A DNA stretch of 64,000 nt from Diospyros lotus (taxonomy: Eukaryota > Streptophyta > Magnoliopsida > Ericales > Ebenaceae), in the NCBI RefSeq assembly GCF_014633365.1, contig NC_068351.1:7632907-7696906 (forward strand). The letters run 5' to 3'. The translations under genes and the position numbers were made by a program. Numbering within the stretch: the first letter of the stretch is position 1; every line of letters starts with the position of its first letter. Under the pieces are notes generated by a model that was not told where the DNA came from, searched no databases, and was given only the letters and a program-made list of their open reading frames with translations. This document shows, piece after piece, positions 14,401 to 26,100 of the stretch.

Positions 14401-14635
14401 GACAGAATCAGAACAGTCTGAAGATGAAGTTCAATCCCCCACCATTCTTGTTGGAGGTAGATTAAACTGTAAGGTCCTCCATTAATTATATATTCTTATT
14501 ACATGTAAAATTCTAGGTAATATTCTTACATTTGTAGGCACACGTAAATCAAAAGCTACAGAGACTGGCAGGAAGGGTCAAAAGGCTGATATTTCTACCT
14601 CAGCTAGAAGAAATATTAAGTCAAAGCAAAGGTGA
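2498..14635 (+). CDS. CAP-D2: Condensin complex subunit 1 (CAP-D2)
   Basis: HEAT-repeat non-SMC subunit of condensin I, which with SMC2, SMC4, CAP-H and CAP-G compacts and segregates mitotic and meiotic chromosomes in the nucleus. Joined coding exons: 2498-2630, 2713-3044, 3172-3332, 3434-4622, 4784-4975, 8232-8894, 9040-9216, 9534-9601, 9676-9898, 9980-10079, 10163-10278, 10358-10415, 12162-12313, 12407-12605, 14295-14456, 14538-14635. All junctions are GT-AG and keep one frame of 1,340 codons, a usual plant CAP-D2 length. The N-terminal Cnd1_N-like region lies in exons 2-4. The C-terminal Cnd1 HEAT domain lies at about residues 975-1140 (for example TIALGDLAVRFPN and ARLRDASVSVRKNAVLVLSH). 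The tail is acidic, then Lys/Arg-rich. Intron 5 (3.26 kb) holds retroelement remnants; introns 12 and 14 are about 1.7 kb each. No lesion seen. The last exon could in principle splice on at AAAG|GTGACT, so the stop at 14633-14635 is likely rather than certain. Confidence 0.93.
5059..5705 (+). mobile_element. Copia LTR, primer site and gag fragment in CAP-D2 intron 5
   Basis: An LTR-like segment runs from TGTTGGGATATTTTC (5059) to TTCA (5443). It is followed at once by TGGTATCAGAGC (5444-5455), the initiator-Met tRNA primer-binding site of many copia elements. From about 5452 a broken gag reads SLKNHSLQIT-stop-HKLNGTN..WF, then LKSKGKVEYVT, matching the gag N-terminus of the copia element at 54.1 kb ([25 protein letters not shown]). 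The remaining gag, all of pol and the 3' LTR are absent. The fragment is in the sense orientation within the intron. Confidence 0.75.
5825..7671 (+). mobile_element. Small degenerate LTR retroelement with both LTRs
   Basis: Two direct repeats, 5825-5996 and 7492-7671, share a block beginning TTAGGTAGTTAGGCAAA and ending CTGTCCAAATATCTA. They are best read as 5' and 3' LTRs of about 175 bp. The 5' copy is followed by TGGTATTAGAGT (5997-6008), a one-base variant of the Met-tRNA primer site. The interior (about 1.5 kb) has no long frame. At 7236-7440 a gag-like remnant reads WDVAKETCFDTKDTIEAL. It is therefore a TRIM-sized or decayed copia derivative. No 5-bp target duplication is evident, and the two LTRs have diverged visibly, so it is old. 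Confidence 0.7.
13540..13800. other. GC-richer, coding-like island in CAP-D2 intron 14
   Basis: Within an otherwise AT-rich intron (12606-14294), about 260 bp have balanced composition and partially open frames on both strands. The minus-strand frame at 13475-13744 is 89 codons. No family was recognised. It may be a captured gene fragment or decayed repeat. It is not part of the CAP-D2 message as modelled. Confidence 0.3.
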
Positions 14636-14898
14636 CTTTCTTTTATTTCCCATCATATGTATTATTTTGGCTAATGGGACAAGAATTTGTGGTATTTGTC
14701 TTGGGAGTATTGCTTTCCTTGATACTCTTGGGTGTTTCTTCTTAAGTCTTAAATTGGTTGAGGAATTGAATGAAGTAGATGTCTATATTGGTAGCGTTCC
14801 GTGGGTTTTGTTGTCTGGGTCATTTATTGGCTATAATGTTCCTAATTTTATTTGCATCAATAAAATTCTACCTCCTTCAAAAATAGTAGATGTCTATA
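14636..14898 (+). other. 3' UTR and downstream flank of CAP-D2
   Basis: Follows the TGA at 14633-14635. AT-rich, with AATAAA at about 14858-14863 as a possible polyadenylation signal. An 84-codon frame at 14667-14921 has no recognisable homology and is taken as chance. Confidence 0.45.
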
Positions 14899-14904
14899 TC
14901 TTGA

Positions 14905-16524
14905 CAGGCGAAATATACTAATCACCCTTGAGGTAAGGCCTAATTCAATCGACCACCCCTCTGTTTTCAAAAATTACTCTCCATACCTTGAGATTTAAAA
15001 AGTTTCAACACTTTGTCGTAAAAAAACTGTAATTTTTAAATTACCCAAAATGCCCACACTCTTTCCCCTTCTCTCCTCTAGCAACCTCCCTCTCTATGGT
15101 GGTGACGCTCCCCCCCACCCCCTTTGTTGCTGTCTCCCTCCACCTCCACCTCCCCCATCTATAGCAACAATATTGGGTTCAACAACTCATTCAACCCTTG
15201 ACCATCTGTTTTTTTTTTTTTTTAAATTTTCTGTTAAGAGAGAGAGAGAGAGTTTGAAAAGTCCAGGTAAACTGGTCATTTTACCCCCTTTCCCCCCCTT
15301 TCAGCAGGGGAGGTCCCTACAATTTCTTAAAATGGATGGGTGGTCTCTCTAATTTGGCCTTACCTTAGGGCATAGTTTTGAAAGGCGCGAGGCGCAAAGG
15401 GTCCTGGAGCCTGAGGCGCGAGGCGCGCCTTTGCGAAGCGAGGCGCACCTTTTAGAAAAAAAACTAAAAATCTTGTAAAATCATAAAAAACTATCAAATT
15501 ATCAATAATAACACATGCATATCATTAATGTTTCATTATCTTCAAATTCTAAACTAACAACATCAAAGTTAATTCATTCATCATACAATTTCTAAACTAA
15601 AAACATCATCAAAGTTCAAACTTAAAGTCTCAAACTCAAACAAGTACCAACCATCGTGCAAAGTTCTAAACAAACATATAAACACTACAAGTCCACAATC
15701 AATAAAGAAGTTTTAATCATCATCATCATCATACCCTTCACCAAATTGAAAATCATCATCTTACGGTGCCATATTTTGCTCATCCTTGATTCCTTGTTAT
15801 TTTTCTTCTTTTGCATGTACTCTCCAATCTCTTGTTTTATTGATGGAGGAAATTTTGGAATAGCTTTAGTATTCTCCACAATCAATAAACACTACAAGTC
15901 CACAATCAAGAAAATGCTTTCATTTTGAAAAATGCTATTTTTCTAGGTTTGGAAGATTAGCGCATTTTTTCTAAGTCTGGAAGATTAGGGCATTATAAGG
16001 AGACATATAAGAAAATGTTTTCATTTTGAAAAACTAACTCCCGGTATTTTGATAGTTAATATTCATTGTTGTTAAAATGATTTTTAATGAATTTTTCAAG
16101 AAATAGTAGGTATGTATTTTGGGGGTGGTAAAATCGCTAAATCCTGAATTTGTACTAAAATCAAAATTCTATTTTCTTATTGTTATGGATTTTGATTTTT
16201 TAGATATTTTTATTGAATCCAAATGGGGGGTACTTTCTTATTTACATTTATGTATTAAAGTAAATGGAAGGTAAATAAGTAGTGATGTATACATGCTGAA
16301 ACTGAGAAGAGGGGATGCTGGAGAGGAGAGAAAGAAATGATGTAGGCAGGATGCAGGCGCGGTTTTCATGAGGCGCGCCTCAGCGCCTCACCTTGCAAGG
16401 CGCGCGCCTTGCAGAAACCGCCTTGCCTCAGCCCAGGCGAGGCGCCAAACTGGCCCCTTAAGGCGCCTTGCGCCTAGGCGCGCCTTTAATAACTATGCCT
16501 TAGGGATGGTTAGTGTAATTTGTC
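14905..16524. mobile_element. MITE split by an inserted hAT element
   Basis: The left end (about 14906-14960, containing AATCACCCTTGAGGTAAGGCC) is the inverted copy of the right end, once the inserted element at 15371-16497 is removed. The right end is GGCCTTACCTTAGGG immediately before the insertion and ATGGTTAGTGTAATTTG after it (16506-16522). TCTTGA occurs just outside both ends (14898-14903 and about 16527-16532) and may be part of the target duplication. The interior is non-coding (about 500 bp, C-rich, then a GA run). The long terminal repeats suggest a Mutator-like or similar MITE; the superfamily is not certain. Confidence 0.7.
15371..16497. mobile_element. Non-autonomous hAT element with exact 8-bp target duplication
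   Basis: The ends are CATAGTTTTGAAAGGCGCG (left) and its near-perfect inverse (right, two mismatches in 19). The flanks carry identical CCTTAGGG at 15363-15370 and 16498-16505, the 8-bp duplication typical of hAT. Both subterminal regions are dense in GGCGCG/GGCGCC motifs (15386-15452 and 16356-16488), while the middle is AT-rich and non-coding. Part of the interior repeats itself directly: AACACTACAAGTCCACAATC occurs at about 15681 and 15887. There is no transposase, so mobility needs a partner. The element landed inside the right terminal repeat of the 14905-16524 MITE. Confidence 0.88.
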
Positions 16525-19500
16525 TCTCTTGAATAACATACACGATATTATATAATTTTTCCATTGGATAACTTTCATTTCAAAGCTAGTGGGTGTTTTT
16601 TGAAGAAATTAGATTGCAGATGGTGGACAAGCTAGCAGCTTCTTGACATTTTTGAGTAGCTAGTTTGTCTTCTGACCTTTCAAGCTTACTCTAAATATAC
16701 TTTAACCTTGCCAAAGCAGCTGAAATGTGTCCTAAGCTTAAGTACGAGTCCTCATATGGCACCCAAGTTCTAGGTCCTCCATTCGACTGCCAAATGTAGG
16801 CACATCTTCCCTCAAACCTGCCGGCATCCTGCAGCCTGTAGCAGCTGTTGTGCTTCCTCTACATCTCTTGCATCCAGCCTCCTCCCTATATTTTACCAGG
16901 TCTGCAGCCCATTTGCAATAGGCATCTAGGCTTGCAACCCCTCTTGAATCCTGCTATTTGATGCCCAGCCTCAAGCAGCCCTCCAGAGGCCTGTGCTGGT
17001 TTTAGCAGGCGCCCCTTTGGCAGTCATTACAGCTGCATGTGCTGTCTGCTCATGCCAAAAAGAAACTTGAATATTTAGCTAGTCACTTCTGGTATAAGTC
17101 TTTTGTGTCAGGTACTTCAGTTTTATGCCAGAACTCACCCTGCTTCTATGTTCGAATGGCTGCAGCTTAGCTTGTGCAGCTCCTAGACCCAATGCAGCCA
17201 TCGTGCACTGGTCATTGCACCAGACCTGACAGAAAAGGCCAATAGGGCAGTCATCGAGTGGCCTTTTCTTGGTAAATCTTTAGGCCTGAATGTTGGTCAT
17301 CAGAGGCCCACATTGCAGTCCTTGCACTGCCCTATCCCTACAAGCCCCTCATGGGCCAGCTTACCTACGCTAAGTGTGGGAAGCAGCCATCCAATGAGAT
17401 GATGTCATATAGGGCCTGAGATCATTATTTTTTCTCTTCGGGAACTAAAAATGTATCTTGAAATCTAGGGGTTGCGCAACAGAATGTGTTTGCCCTCACA
17501 TGAGCGTCATTTATACGAGAGGGTTTCTCATGCAGAACAAGAGTATGAAGGTGCCTAGAGGTTTGAGCATCTAGATTCATGATTTTTTTTTATAGGTGAT
17601 GGTGAAAACCAAAAATGCACCTATGCATTTTTGCGCTTCCATTTTTCTAGTATCTTGCTAACATACAGATACCCTAGCCTTTTCTTGGAAAGGAATTATT
17701 CATAGACGTTTCTAGGATCAAGCAACTTAATTATTCTAACATAAGAACTTAGTATGATTTGGCCTTTCCTGAATATCTTTTCCCGAATTAAAGAAATAAA
17801 AGACAATCAATAAACACCAATATTTATAGAAATATCTTGTACTATGTTATTTAAGAAAATTTTCTTTACATTAATGCATGATGGGTCAGAATGGAAAAAG
17901 TTATGAAACATTATTAAATTACCTTTAGGTTGCCTAGAATACACACAGACACATCTATATGCTTCATCTGTTGACTGAATTTCTTATAAGGAGATGGATC
18001 TGCTAAAAGAAATTAACAGATTCCTTAATTTTGTATGGTTCGGTTGGCCATCAGATTGGGAGCTGTAAGTTGCCTTTATGTTCCTTTTCAAATTTTAGCA
18101 CAATGACAGTCACATTACTAAAGGGAAATGAAAATAAATACAAATAAGTTTGATAAACAATTCTAATAAACTGACTTGATACATACAAATTTATAATAAT
18201 TTTTCATACATTTGTAATAGTTCTACTCAAATTCATAAGTTTTAACTAAATTTAATAATAAATTTACTCAATACTATGAATAATTTTTAATTTTAATTAG
18301 AACCATTATGAAATTATGTGTCATATCAGTTTGTTAGAATTATTTTTCAAATTTGTTCGTGGGTATAGCATTTTCCATTACTAAACTATTCAATTATGTG
18401 TCTTAATTTGAGTTGCATTCCTGCGTAAAATCAAACAGTTCTGGAAGCCTTTTTAATGTCATGCACATGCAGGTAGAGGAGGAGGCTTTGTCTTGAGAAG
18501 CAAAGAGATAATCATACTATGTAGTTGAGTTGTATTAAACTGTCTGTGTGTTCAAAAAGAAAAAAACTAAATGCTCATTTACCTCTTTTGAGTACCAAGT
18601 GAGTAGTGATGAGATTACTATCTCAGTTCCAAATTTGTATGTATAGAGAGACTGTTGTTGATTATGCAGTTTTAGTGGCAATGTTAGCATCTTAGTAATA
18701 GTCGTCCCTTATAAATTGTTAGCATGGCACAGTTAGATTGATAATTTTTTCTAGTAAAAAAATATTCACAATGTAAATTCTGGGACTATCATGTTTCCTT
18801 GTGCATGAATTTAAATATGAGGAAACATTGGGACTTATATTCACTTTTTTGTTTCAAATATTTGTAACTCAAGCTAATTTTCATTTTAACTCATTTATTA
18901 TTAGCCTTTTTTTATACATCTATTTTTGTTATTGACAATCGTGTTTAAATTGTGGAAAGTAATTTTTGTATAAGAAAAAGAATAAAAATAAGACTAACTT
19001 TTACCTAACCCCTTTGTAAGTAGAAAATTTGGTCTTATATAAAAAATATCTTTATTTGAAGTATTTAATCCTGAAATGGTTTTTTTTTTTTTTTATAGTA
19101 ATTTACACAGATTATATGGTTCCTTGCTAGCTGAGTTAAAGCAAAACTAGGCATGGATGCTTCACTCTGATAAAAAAAAAAAAAAAATTATACAAGTATA
19201 GATGTCTTTGGATTATGGGATAATTAAACTTATATCACTATAAAGTTTTATGTGTGTATTTACTTTAATATTATTGAATTATATTTATTTTCTTTAACAC
19301 AACAAACATAAAATTCCTTTCCTTTCCATATATCCATATTAGAAGCCCTTAGCTATAATTTGAAATAATGAAAAATTGGCAAATGTTCAATATTTTGATT
19401 ATACAGGATAGATATTACAGAATGAGATACTACATAATATATTACAGAATATAATAGAATAGAATGTAATTTTATTTTTATGCACATAAAAATTTGATTT

Positions 19501-19980
19501 AATACTTGTAATTATTTGTGTTTCTTAAAAGAGAGTGTAAAAATGATTAAGAAAATTAAGAAAATTCTTGAGTATCAGATAAGTTGACAGACATGCTTAC
19601 AGAATAAAAGTTAAAAGACTAAAATATTTTCGTCTATATTACATTATATTTTTTTTAATTTAAAGTAGACGAGGGTATTTTAATTTTTTAATTTTTATTC
19701 TATAAGTCTATCTATTAATTTATAATTTTTAAAAAATTAAGAGGGAAGGGACTCACTCACAAAAACATTACAGAAGAGAGCAATTATTATTAGAAAACAA
19801 AAAACACGTAATGAAGTGGTCAAATGCTTGATTGATGTTGTTCTCTATTTTCTTAAAATTTTAAAAATAGAAGATAAAAAGACGGAAACTACCCGCAACG
19901 TCAAATCAAATCGGCCTATACTATATGATTCAGGCAGGCACAGATAACGCATTCAGTTTTTGGTTTTCAGTTTTCGCACG
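16525..19980. other. Intergenic DNA between CAP-D2 and CBL
   Basis: No gene recognised. About 16740-17450 is an island rich in CTGC/CAGC and GCAGCC motifs with far higher GC than its surroundings and no long frame. It may be a degenerate transposon segment. 17450-19980 is AT-rich, with poly-T/poly-A runs (19079-19096, 19172-19188) but no coding signal. Confidence 0.55.
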
Positions 19981-19986
<6 letters not shown>

Positions 19987-20018
<32 letters not shown>

Positions 20019-20110
20019 TCAGCCAGTTCAGTTCAGCAGCCGAGGCGGCCAGCAGCCAAGCCGGCTTGATAGTTTCTGCTCCTTATTGTGTCTTTTTACT
20101 GCTTTCTCAC
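19987..20110 (+). promoter_or_regulatory. TA microsatellite and CBL 5' leader
   Basis: A (TA)n tract at 19987-20013 lies about 100 bp upstream of the CBL start codon and may serve as, or contain, the TATA element. The sequence that follows (about 20020-20110) is leader-like, with CT-rich patches. The transcription start was not determined. Confidence 0.4.
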
Positions 20111-23100
20111 ATGGCGTCCGCTCTCTCTCTCACACCATTCTTCTCTTCTCCAGATGATCTCAATGACCATGTAAACCTCCGCTTCCCTCTCTTGCTCTGT
20201 AAAATCTTCTGTCTTTGTTACTGTCGTGAAATGAAACGAAGTAAAGATGATCCGATGCTACCTTTTTTCACTTGTATTTTTCCGTTGGAAATATGGAAGA
20301 GTTTAAGAAAATTGGGACAAATTCGCTTTTATTTGTTTGTTTCGCGCTGTTAGATGCTAAGGATGCGTGTCTCTCGTTTGAATTTTGGATTTAATTCTTC
20401 TAGGGTTTAGTGGGCGGGAATCTGCCGGCGGGTCTTGGGCTCAAAAACCCTGTGATTGCCAAGCGATCTCCTTTCCCGAATGCGAAAAGATTTGAATTTG
20501 ACTTGAGATGCTCGAGGCATGAAGAATCGGATGTGAGTGTGTCTGCTTTGGCCGAGGGTCTTGCCGAGTGCTTCGATGGTTCGTAATCGTCAGTTTTGTA
20601 TCAATATTTTGTCGAGTTACTTTTTCTTGTAGGTACCTCTTGTACTGACATGGTCAATTGGTCCCAGATATGGAGGATAAGGGGAAAGAAGCAAGCATTT
20701 CAACAGTGTTGTTGAACTTTGAGAATAGCTTTGACCCGTATGATGCCTTGAGCACACCTCTATATCAAACTGCCACATTCAAGCAAGTAAGTTGCATGTA
20801 AATTTCAAATGCTCTATGTTGTAATGATTGTGTCATGCTTTGGCCCCCACTTAGATGCCTTTCTTCATCTACTTGGGCCACTGAAAATCCAGCCTCACTC
20901 TGGATGATTTGTGATTCCGAATGGTATTTTATATGTGGAGCACCTTCGTTTGAGTTGCATGTTGGAAGGTGCTGTGCATTTTATGCTAATTTCTTTTTTG
21001 TTTTCAATTGAGTCATCTCGGCAACAAATTATGGTGATTGCGTGAATAGTAGCAATTACTCCTCGGTGATCTCCTTTCTTTACTATTTTGCTATTATTTT
21101 CCTCTTTGTTTTTGGCTTGTGTCTCTTCGCATGCCTCTTTTGATTGTTACGGCCAAATCTTCTTTACCTTTTTCTGTACGCATAGGTGAGCGCCTTTGAC
21201 ACCTGTCCCTTCATCTAAGGCACTTGCCTAGGTGTCGCTTGGTTGAAGCTGCCTCTCCTAGAGGTAGGCGAGGCACTTCCATGGAACCTTGAGTTGCTCG
21301 CGTGCCTAGGTGAGCCGGGGACCTGCCTTTGACTAGACCGGGTGTACCTATTTGCTTAACATGGCGCATTTGGAGGGAGCAGAACGACAAACGCATGCAG
21401 AAGTTGTTCTCACACTTAGATTTTATTACCTTCATTTTTTGCTTTTGATCTTGGTACGTAAAGGAAGCTTTATGTTGAAATTTTTAGGAAGCTTTATGAT
21501 CTTGGTATTAGGAAATGGAATTACAGTCCCATTGATTGCTTTGTCAACCTGTGTGTCACTTTTCTTTCTTGGCAGTGTGGTCCCTGTGGATCATTATGTT
21601 GATTCTGTTTGCTGTTGGCTATTATATATTTATACTTGGCATCTTGTTCACATCACATATTCAATTTTGCGCTTTCACTTATGTTCTGTTTCCACACCCT
21701 GTTTCACAGCCTTCAGCAATAGAAAATGGCCCTTATGATTATACAAGAAGTGGAAATCCTACACGGGATGTGTTGGAAAGGTCTGATTATGATTATTGCT
21801 AAATACATTATGATTATGATTATTGCTAAATTTGTCACCTTGACATATTTTTTTTTTATTTCTACCCGTGTTCTCAGACTTCTGGCAAAGCTTGACAAAG
21901 CAGATCGGGCATTTTGCTTCACCAGTGGAATGGCTGCTTTGGCGGCAGTCACTCATCTTGTTGGAACTGGTGCCTTTTCACTCTACTTTGGCACATTATT
22001 TGTGTGTACATGCATAGACCTTTATATGCATTGTGTATATGATATTTGAATACATGGCTTCCACATTATTTTGGGATCAACAAATAGGATTTCAAAGGAG
22101 CAATCACATGGGTGCATTCATCAATTTCCTAGTAGCTCTATTCTGAAGCAATCTTGTGTTGGCTAAGAAACACAAGTGCAATTACAGTTATAGGTAAGTG
22201 TCCTGAAACGGATTAGGGATATATTCAGTTACAGGTAAGGGTACTGAAATGGATAAGGGATATAAGAAAATATGGAATATGCTAGAAAATTATGTTCTTA
22301 TACATTTTAATTATGTAGGGAAAACTAATTTTCAGAAACCATAAAAAATTTGAAAAACCAACTCCTCAAATAATAATTTAAACACTACTAACATACAAAA
22401 GTAACACCATTTCATCAATGATGTGCCATTGTATGACAACTATAACATTTTAGCAGTCAATAAATTTTATGTCAAAGATAGATGTTGGAGATCACGTGTC
22501 ATGACTAACTAAAGTTTAGTTAGTCTATTCTATGTTTAGCTTTCTGTTAGTTTTCTGTTAAGCTTGCTGGTTATAAATTAAGTGTTGGCTTATACGGTAG
22601 TCTTGTATCAGAAGTTGGCTGATTATATATATCAGCATTAGTTCTCATTTTATGTAACTTTTGGAAAACGGAGTTAGTACAATTTCAGCTCTCTCTCTAT
22701 TCCTCTCTAATTTGTTTCTTGTTGATATCATATTTTAACAATAGAAAAATTTACAAGTAAAAAAAATCACCAATTAGCATTTTCCTTACATAAAAGAAAG
22801 AACCCAGAAAAAGTAAGGATCCCAACAACTCATTGTCATTGAACATACTACTTGGTTTGTTTGACATGCCTTGAATGCTCAATTTGTTATCACTATAGGC
22901 ATGCTATGTAGCATGTTTGACAGATATTTTGATGGTTTGATGGAATGTCTGTGCATCTTACTAGGCTGAGGCTTGTCCGCTGGAAATATCCCTTAAATTT
23001 CCTCCTTGTCAAATTTTTCTTTATTGTTTATAAGAAAAATAGAATATCTCATTCTCATTAAATTTTTTGACCTTATTTTAAGAGAGGAGTGAAAATTCAC

Positions 23101-26100
23101 TTATGAACTTGTTCTGCATGTCTTATGTTAATCACTTCTGGTACCATAACAGGCCAGGAAGTTGTTGCTGGAGATGACATATATGGTGGGTCTGATCGAT
23201 TACTTTCACAAGTACTTCCAAAGACCGGAATTGTGGTTAAGTAAGTGCTGTTGTCTTCTGTTTACTTAGAGAAAGAAAAGAGAGACAAGTAGTGGAGTGC
23301 CCTCTTCTTTCACCAACTGCCCATAGGATCTTTTGTTATTATGTGCAGACGAGTGAATATGACCAATTTAGATGAAGTTGCTTCTGCAATTGGTCCATGG
23401 ACAAAGCTTGTGTGGCTGGAGAGTCCAACCAATCCACGACAACAAATTTCTGATCTTCGTGTAAGATATGTTGATTGAAAATCAAAATTATTATTTTTTA
23501 GTACTATCTTGTATTTGTAATCTGCCTATTTAAATGGGACTAGAACCAGGTACTAAATTTGCAAAAAGTGTGATTCCTGATAATTCTAGGTTTTTGCATG
23601 TGTAATAGGAAATTCACCTGATTATTGGATATATTTCTCACAAGTACTAGTATTGTTCTAGAACAGAATGTTGCGCTTATGTATCTAAAACTCTTAACTT
23701 CCTCTGCAATATAACTGAGGCATATACATGCATGTCTTGACAGTTGGCTAGCGAATAAAAGAATGCTTTCTTAGGCTAGTTCGATGAGTATTATGTTTTG
23801 AAAAAGGATATTTGCAGATATTTGGTGGAACAAATAACACACTTCTCTTGTGCTTGTGATGGATATTTATCCATTTGTTTTTTTTACTTCCAAGATAGTT
23901 CCTGAAACACATCATTAGGATTTAACTTATCCTAGTGGCAGTCAGGAGACCAAGGGACACCTTGGTGTAGAAGGAGCATGCCTAGCCCCACGTCTCACCC
24001 ATGAGGTGGTGAGACCAATCAACCGTCAATGGGAAAACTTGCTTGCACTGTTTTCACTCAAGTGCCGTCCATGGGATTGACAGTACCATCTGCTAGGCTT
24101 CAATCGCAACATCATGACCCCATGCCCCGGGGCAGATAGAGTCTGCCACAGAGGGACTCAAAATCTCGAGAGCTTTCCGTGGGCACTTCAACTTTCTTGC
24201 CACTTAGGCTACCACCTTGGTGGCCTTCTTTTATTAGTTTTATTTTTTTTAAAGGGGAATTTGATCCAAAATCTTTATAACAGTGGTATCATTTCTCTCT
24301 TTCTAACAAGGAGGTGATGCATATTGAAATAATATATTTACTTTTTGGCTTCATTTCAGAAAATAGCAGAAATGGCCCATGCTCATGGTGCTCTAGTGTT
24401 GGTGGATAACAGCATTATGTCTCCTGTTTTGTCTCAACCGTTAGAGCTTGGAGCAGGTAAGGACTAGATATTTTGTTTGCAGAATGCGGCTTCATCTAGT
24501 TTTCCAAATAGTGGTTACTTCATTCCTTTTGTTGCAGATATTGTGATGCACTCAGCTACTAAATTTATAGCTGGTCATAGTGATGTCATGGCAGGTGTGC
24601 TTGCTGTAAAAGGGGAAAGGTTATACTTCAACTGTATATTTTACCACTGTGAAGGAGCTTTACCCTGTCCTTACCTTAAGTACATATGTATATATGTGTT
24701 ATTTTTCTAGGTAATTAGTTGACTAATGTGTTCACATGATATTGAATTATAAGAAAAGTGCCAGATGAACAAACTGTACATTGATTCAAATATATAAGAA
24801 CAAAGGTGATCTTGAAGCTGCTCTGTTTATTGTGGAACTAACTTGTTTGTCTGTATTGCACCAAATAGTAACTAATGAACAAATTTGGAGACAATAAAAA
24901 GGAAACCTTTATGTGGTGTATTGTGACTAGGAAAAAAGTACATTGTAGGATATTAAGGAGATAATGTTGACAGTTTTGGGGAATGTACATAAAATGCAGT
25001 CTTGAGTAGGTTATTCATAATAGGGAGAGAAACAATTGAAGATGTAATACCCGTGTGTTTGTATCGATGGCCAGTAATAGCTCACCCACCCCATGTTTGG
25101 AATTAGGATCTGTGGTAATACATATGAAATTGCACAATAACAATTCAAGCATTTATCCCACTGTGTGGTCAATTACATGAATTGTAGCTAGCTTGATATT
25201 TTTATCTATGACTTTATCTTTTGTAAGACGCTCATAACTCATATCATACATGTAAAATTGTAGGTATAGTTATTTTACTTTATTATGTTAGAAAATCTGG
25301 TTCCAAATAGAAGAAAACACAGATCAATGTTATTATTATTATTATTTTTTGTATTTGTTATGAACTAATTTACTAGGTACATTCAAGAGTATGTTCGCAA
25401 GCTAGGGCTGTGAGGGCGGGTTAAGCAGGGCTAAGGCATATTAAAGGTGGAATACTGATATAGATAGAGTGAAAACTTGGTGGGAGGAGAAACTCTTGAG
25501 TTAACTTGTAGATTGGGTCAGTGATTAATAAAGGAGATGCTGGCTCGTGAAATTAGAAATGATCAGGACATTGAGAAGTTTATCATGGATGTTTTGTAAA
25601 CACGGGACATATTGAATTGAAAGGAACTATATAGACCTGCTATGATCATGATATGAACTTTAGGCAGTTAGGAAGCAAAATTGTTCAAAAAGTGAGTGTA
25701 ACTAACATGACTGTTAAAATAAAAGCACAAATACAGCTTGTAAGTATTCAAGAGAGTTGAGTTCAAGTGTGAAGTGCACTTTGAGTGTAACAGGCATCCC
25801 TAGTGCACAAGGCTCTTTGCTTTGTAAGAGTTGGGGGAGGGTTGTATTTGTACACAACTTTACCCTTACTTTGCAAAAAAGCTGTTTTCATAACTTGAAC
25901 TTGTGACCTTCAGGTCACAAAAGAATAATTTACTATCCCTACCAAAGCTTGCCCTTGTGCACTTTGATTGTAGTCTATGAAATTTATTTCTGAAGGGAAA
26001 TATAGGTTGAGACAACAAGGAAGACATGGCTACATCGGAGCAAACTGCAGGAAGTTGGTCCATTTAGTGTCTTGAGAGAAAGGTTTTTGAATCTGGATTG

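Noticed and set aside
20401..20420. Alternative CBL exon 2 acceptor at GTTTAG|TGGGCG
   Set aside because: It shifts the frame away from the [14 protein letters not shown] reading that joins correctly to the following exons.
21352..21802. Two overlapping plus-strand frames in CBL intron 3 and exon 4
   Set aside because: Only 21710-21780 is conserved (CBL exon 4); the remainder is intron with a repeat fragment.
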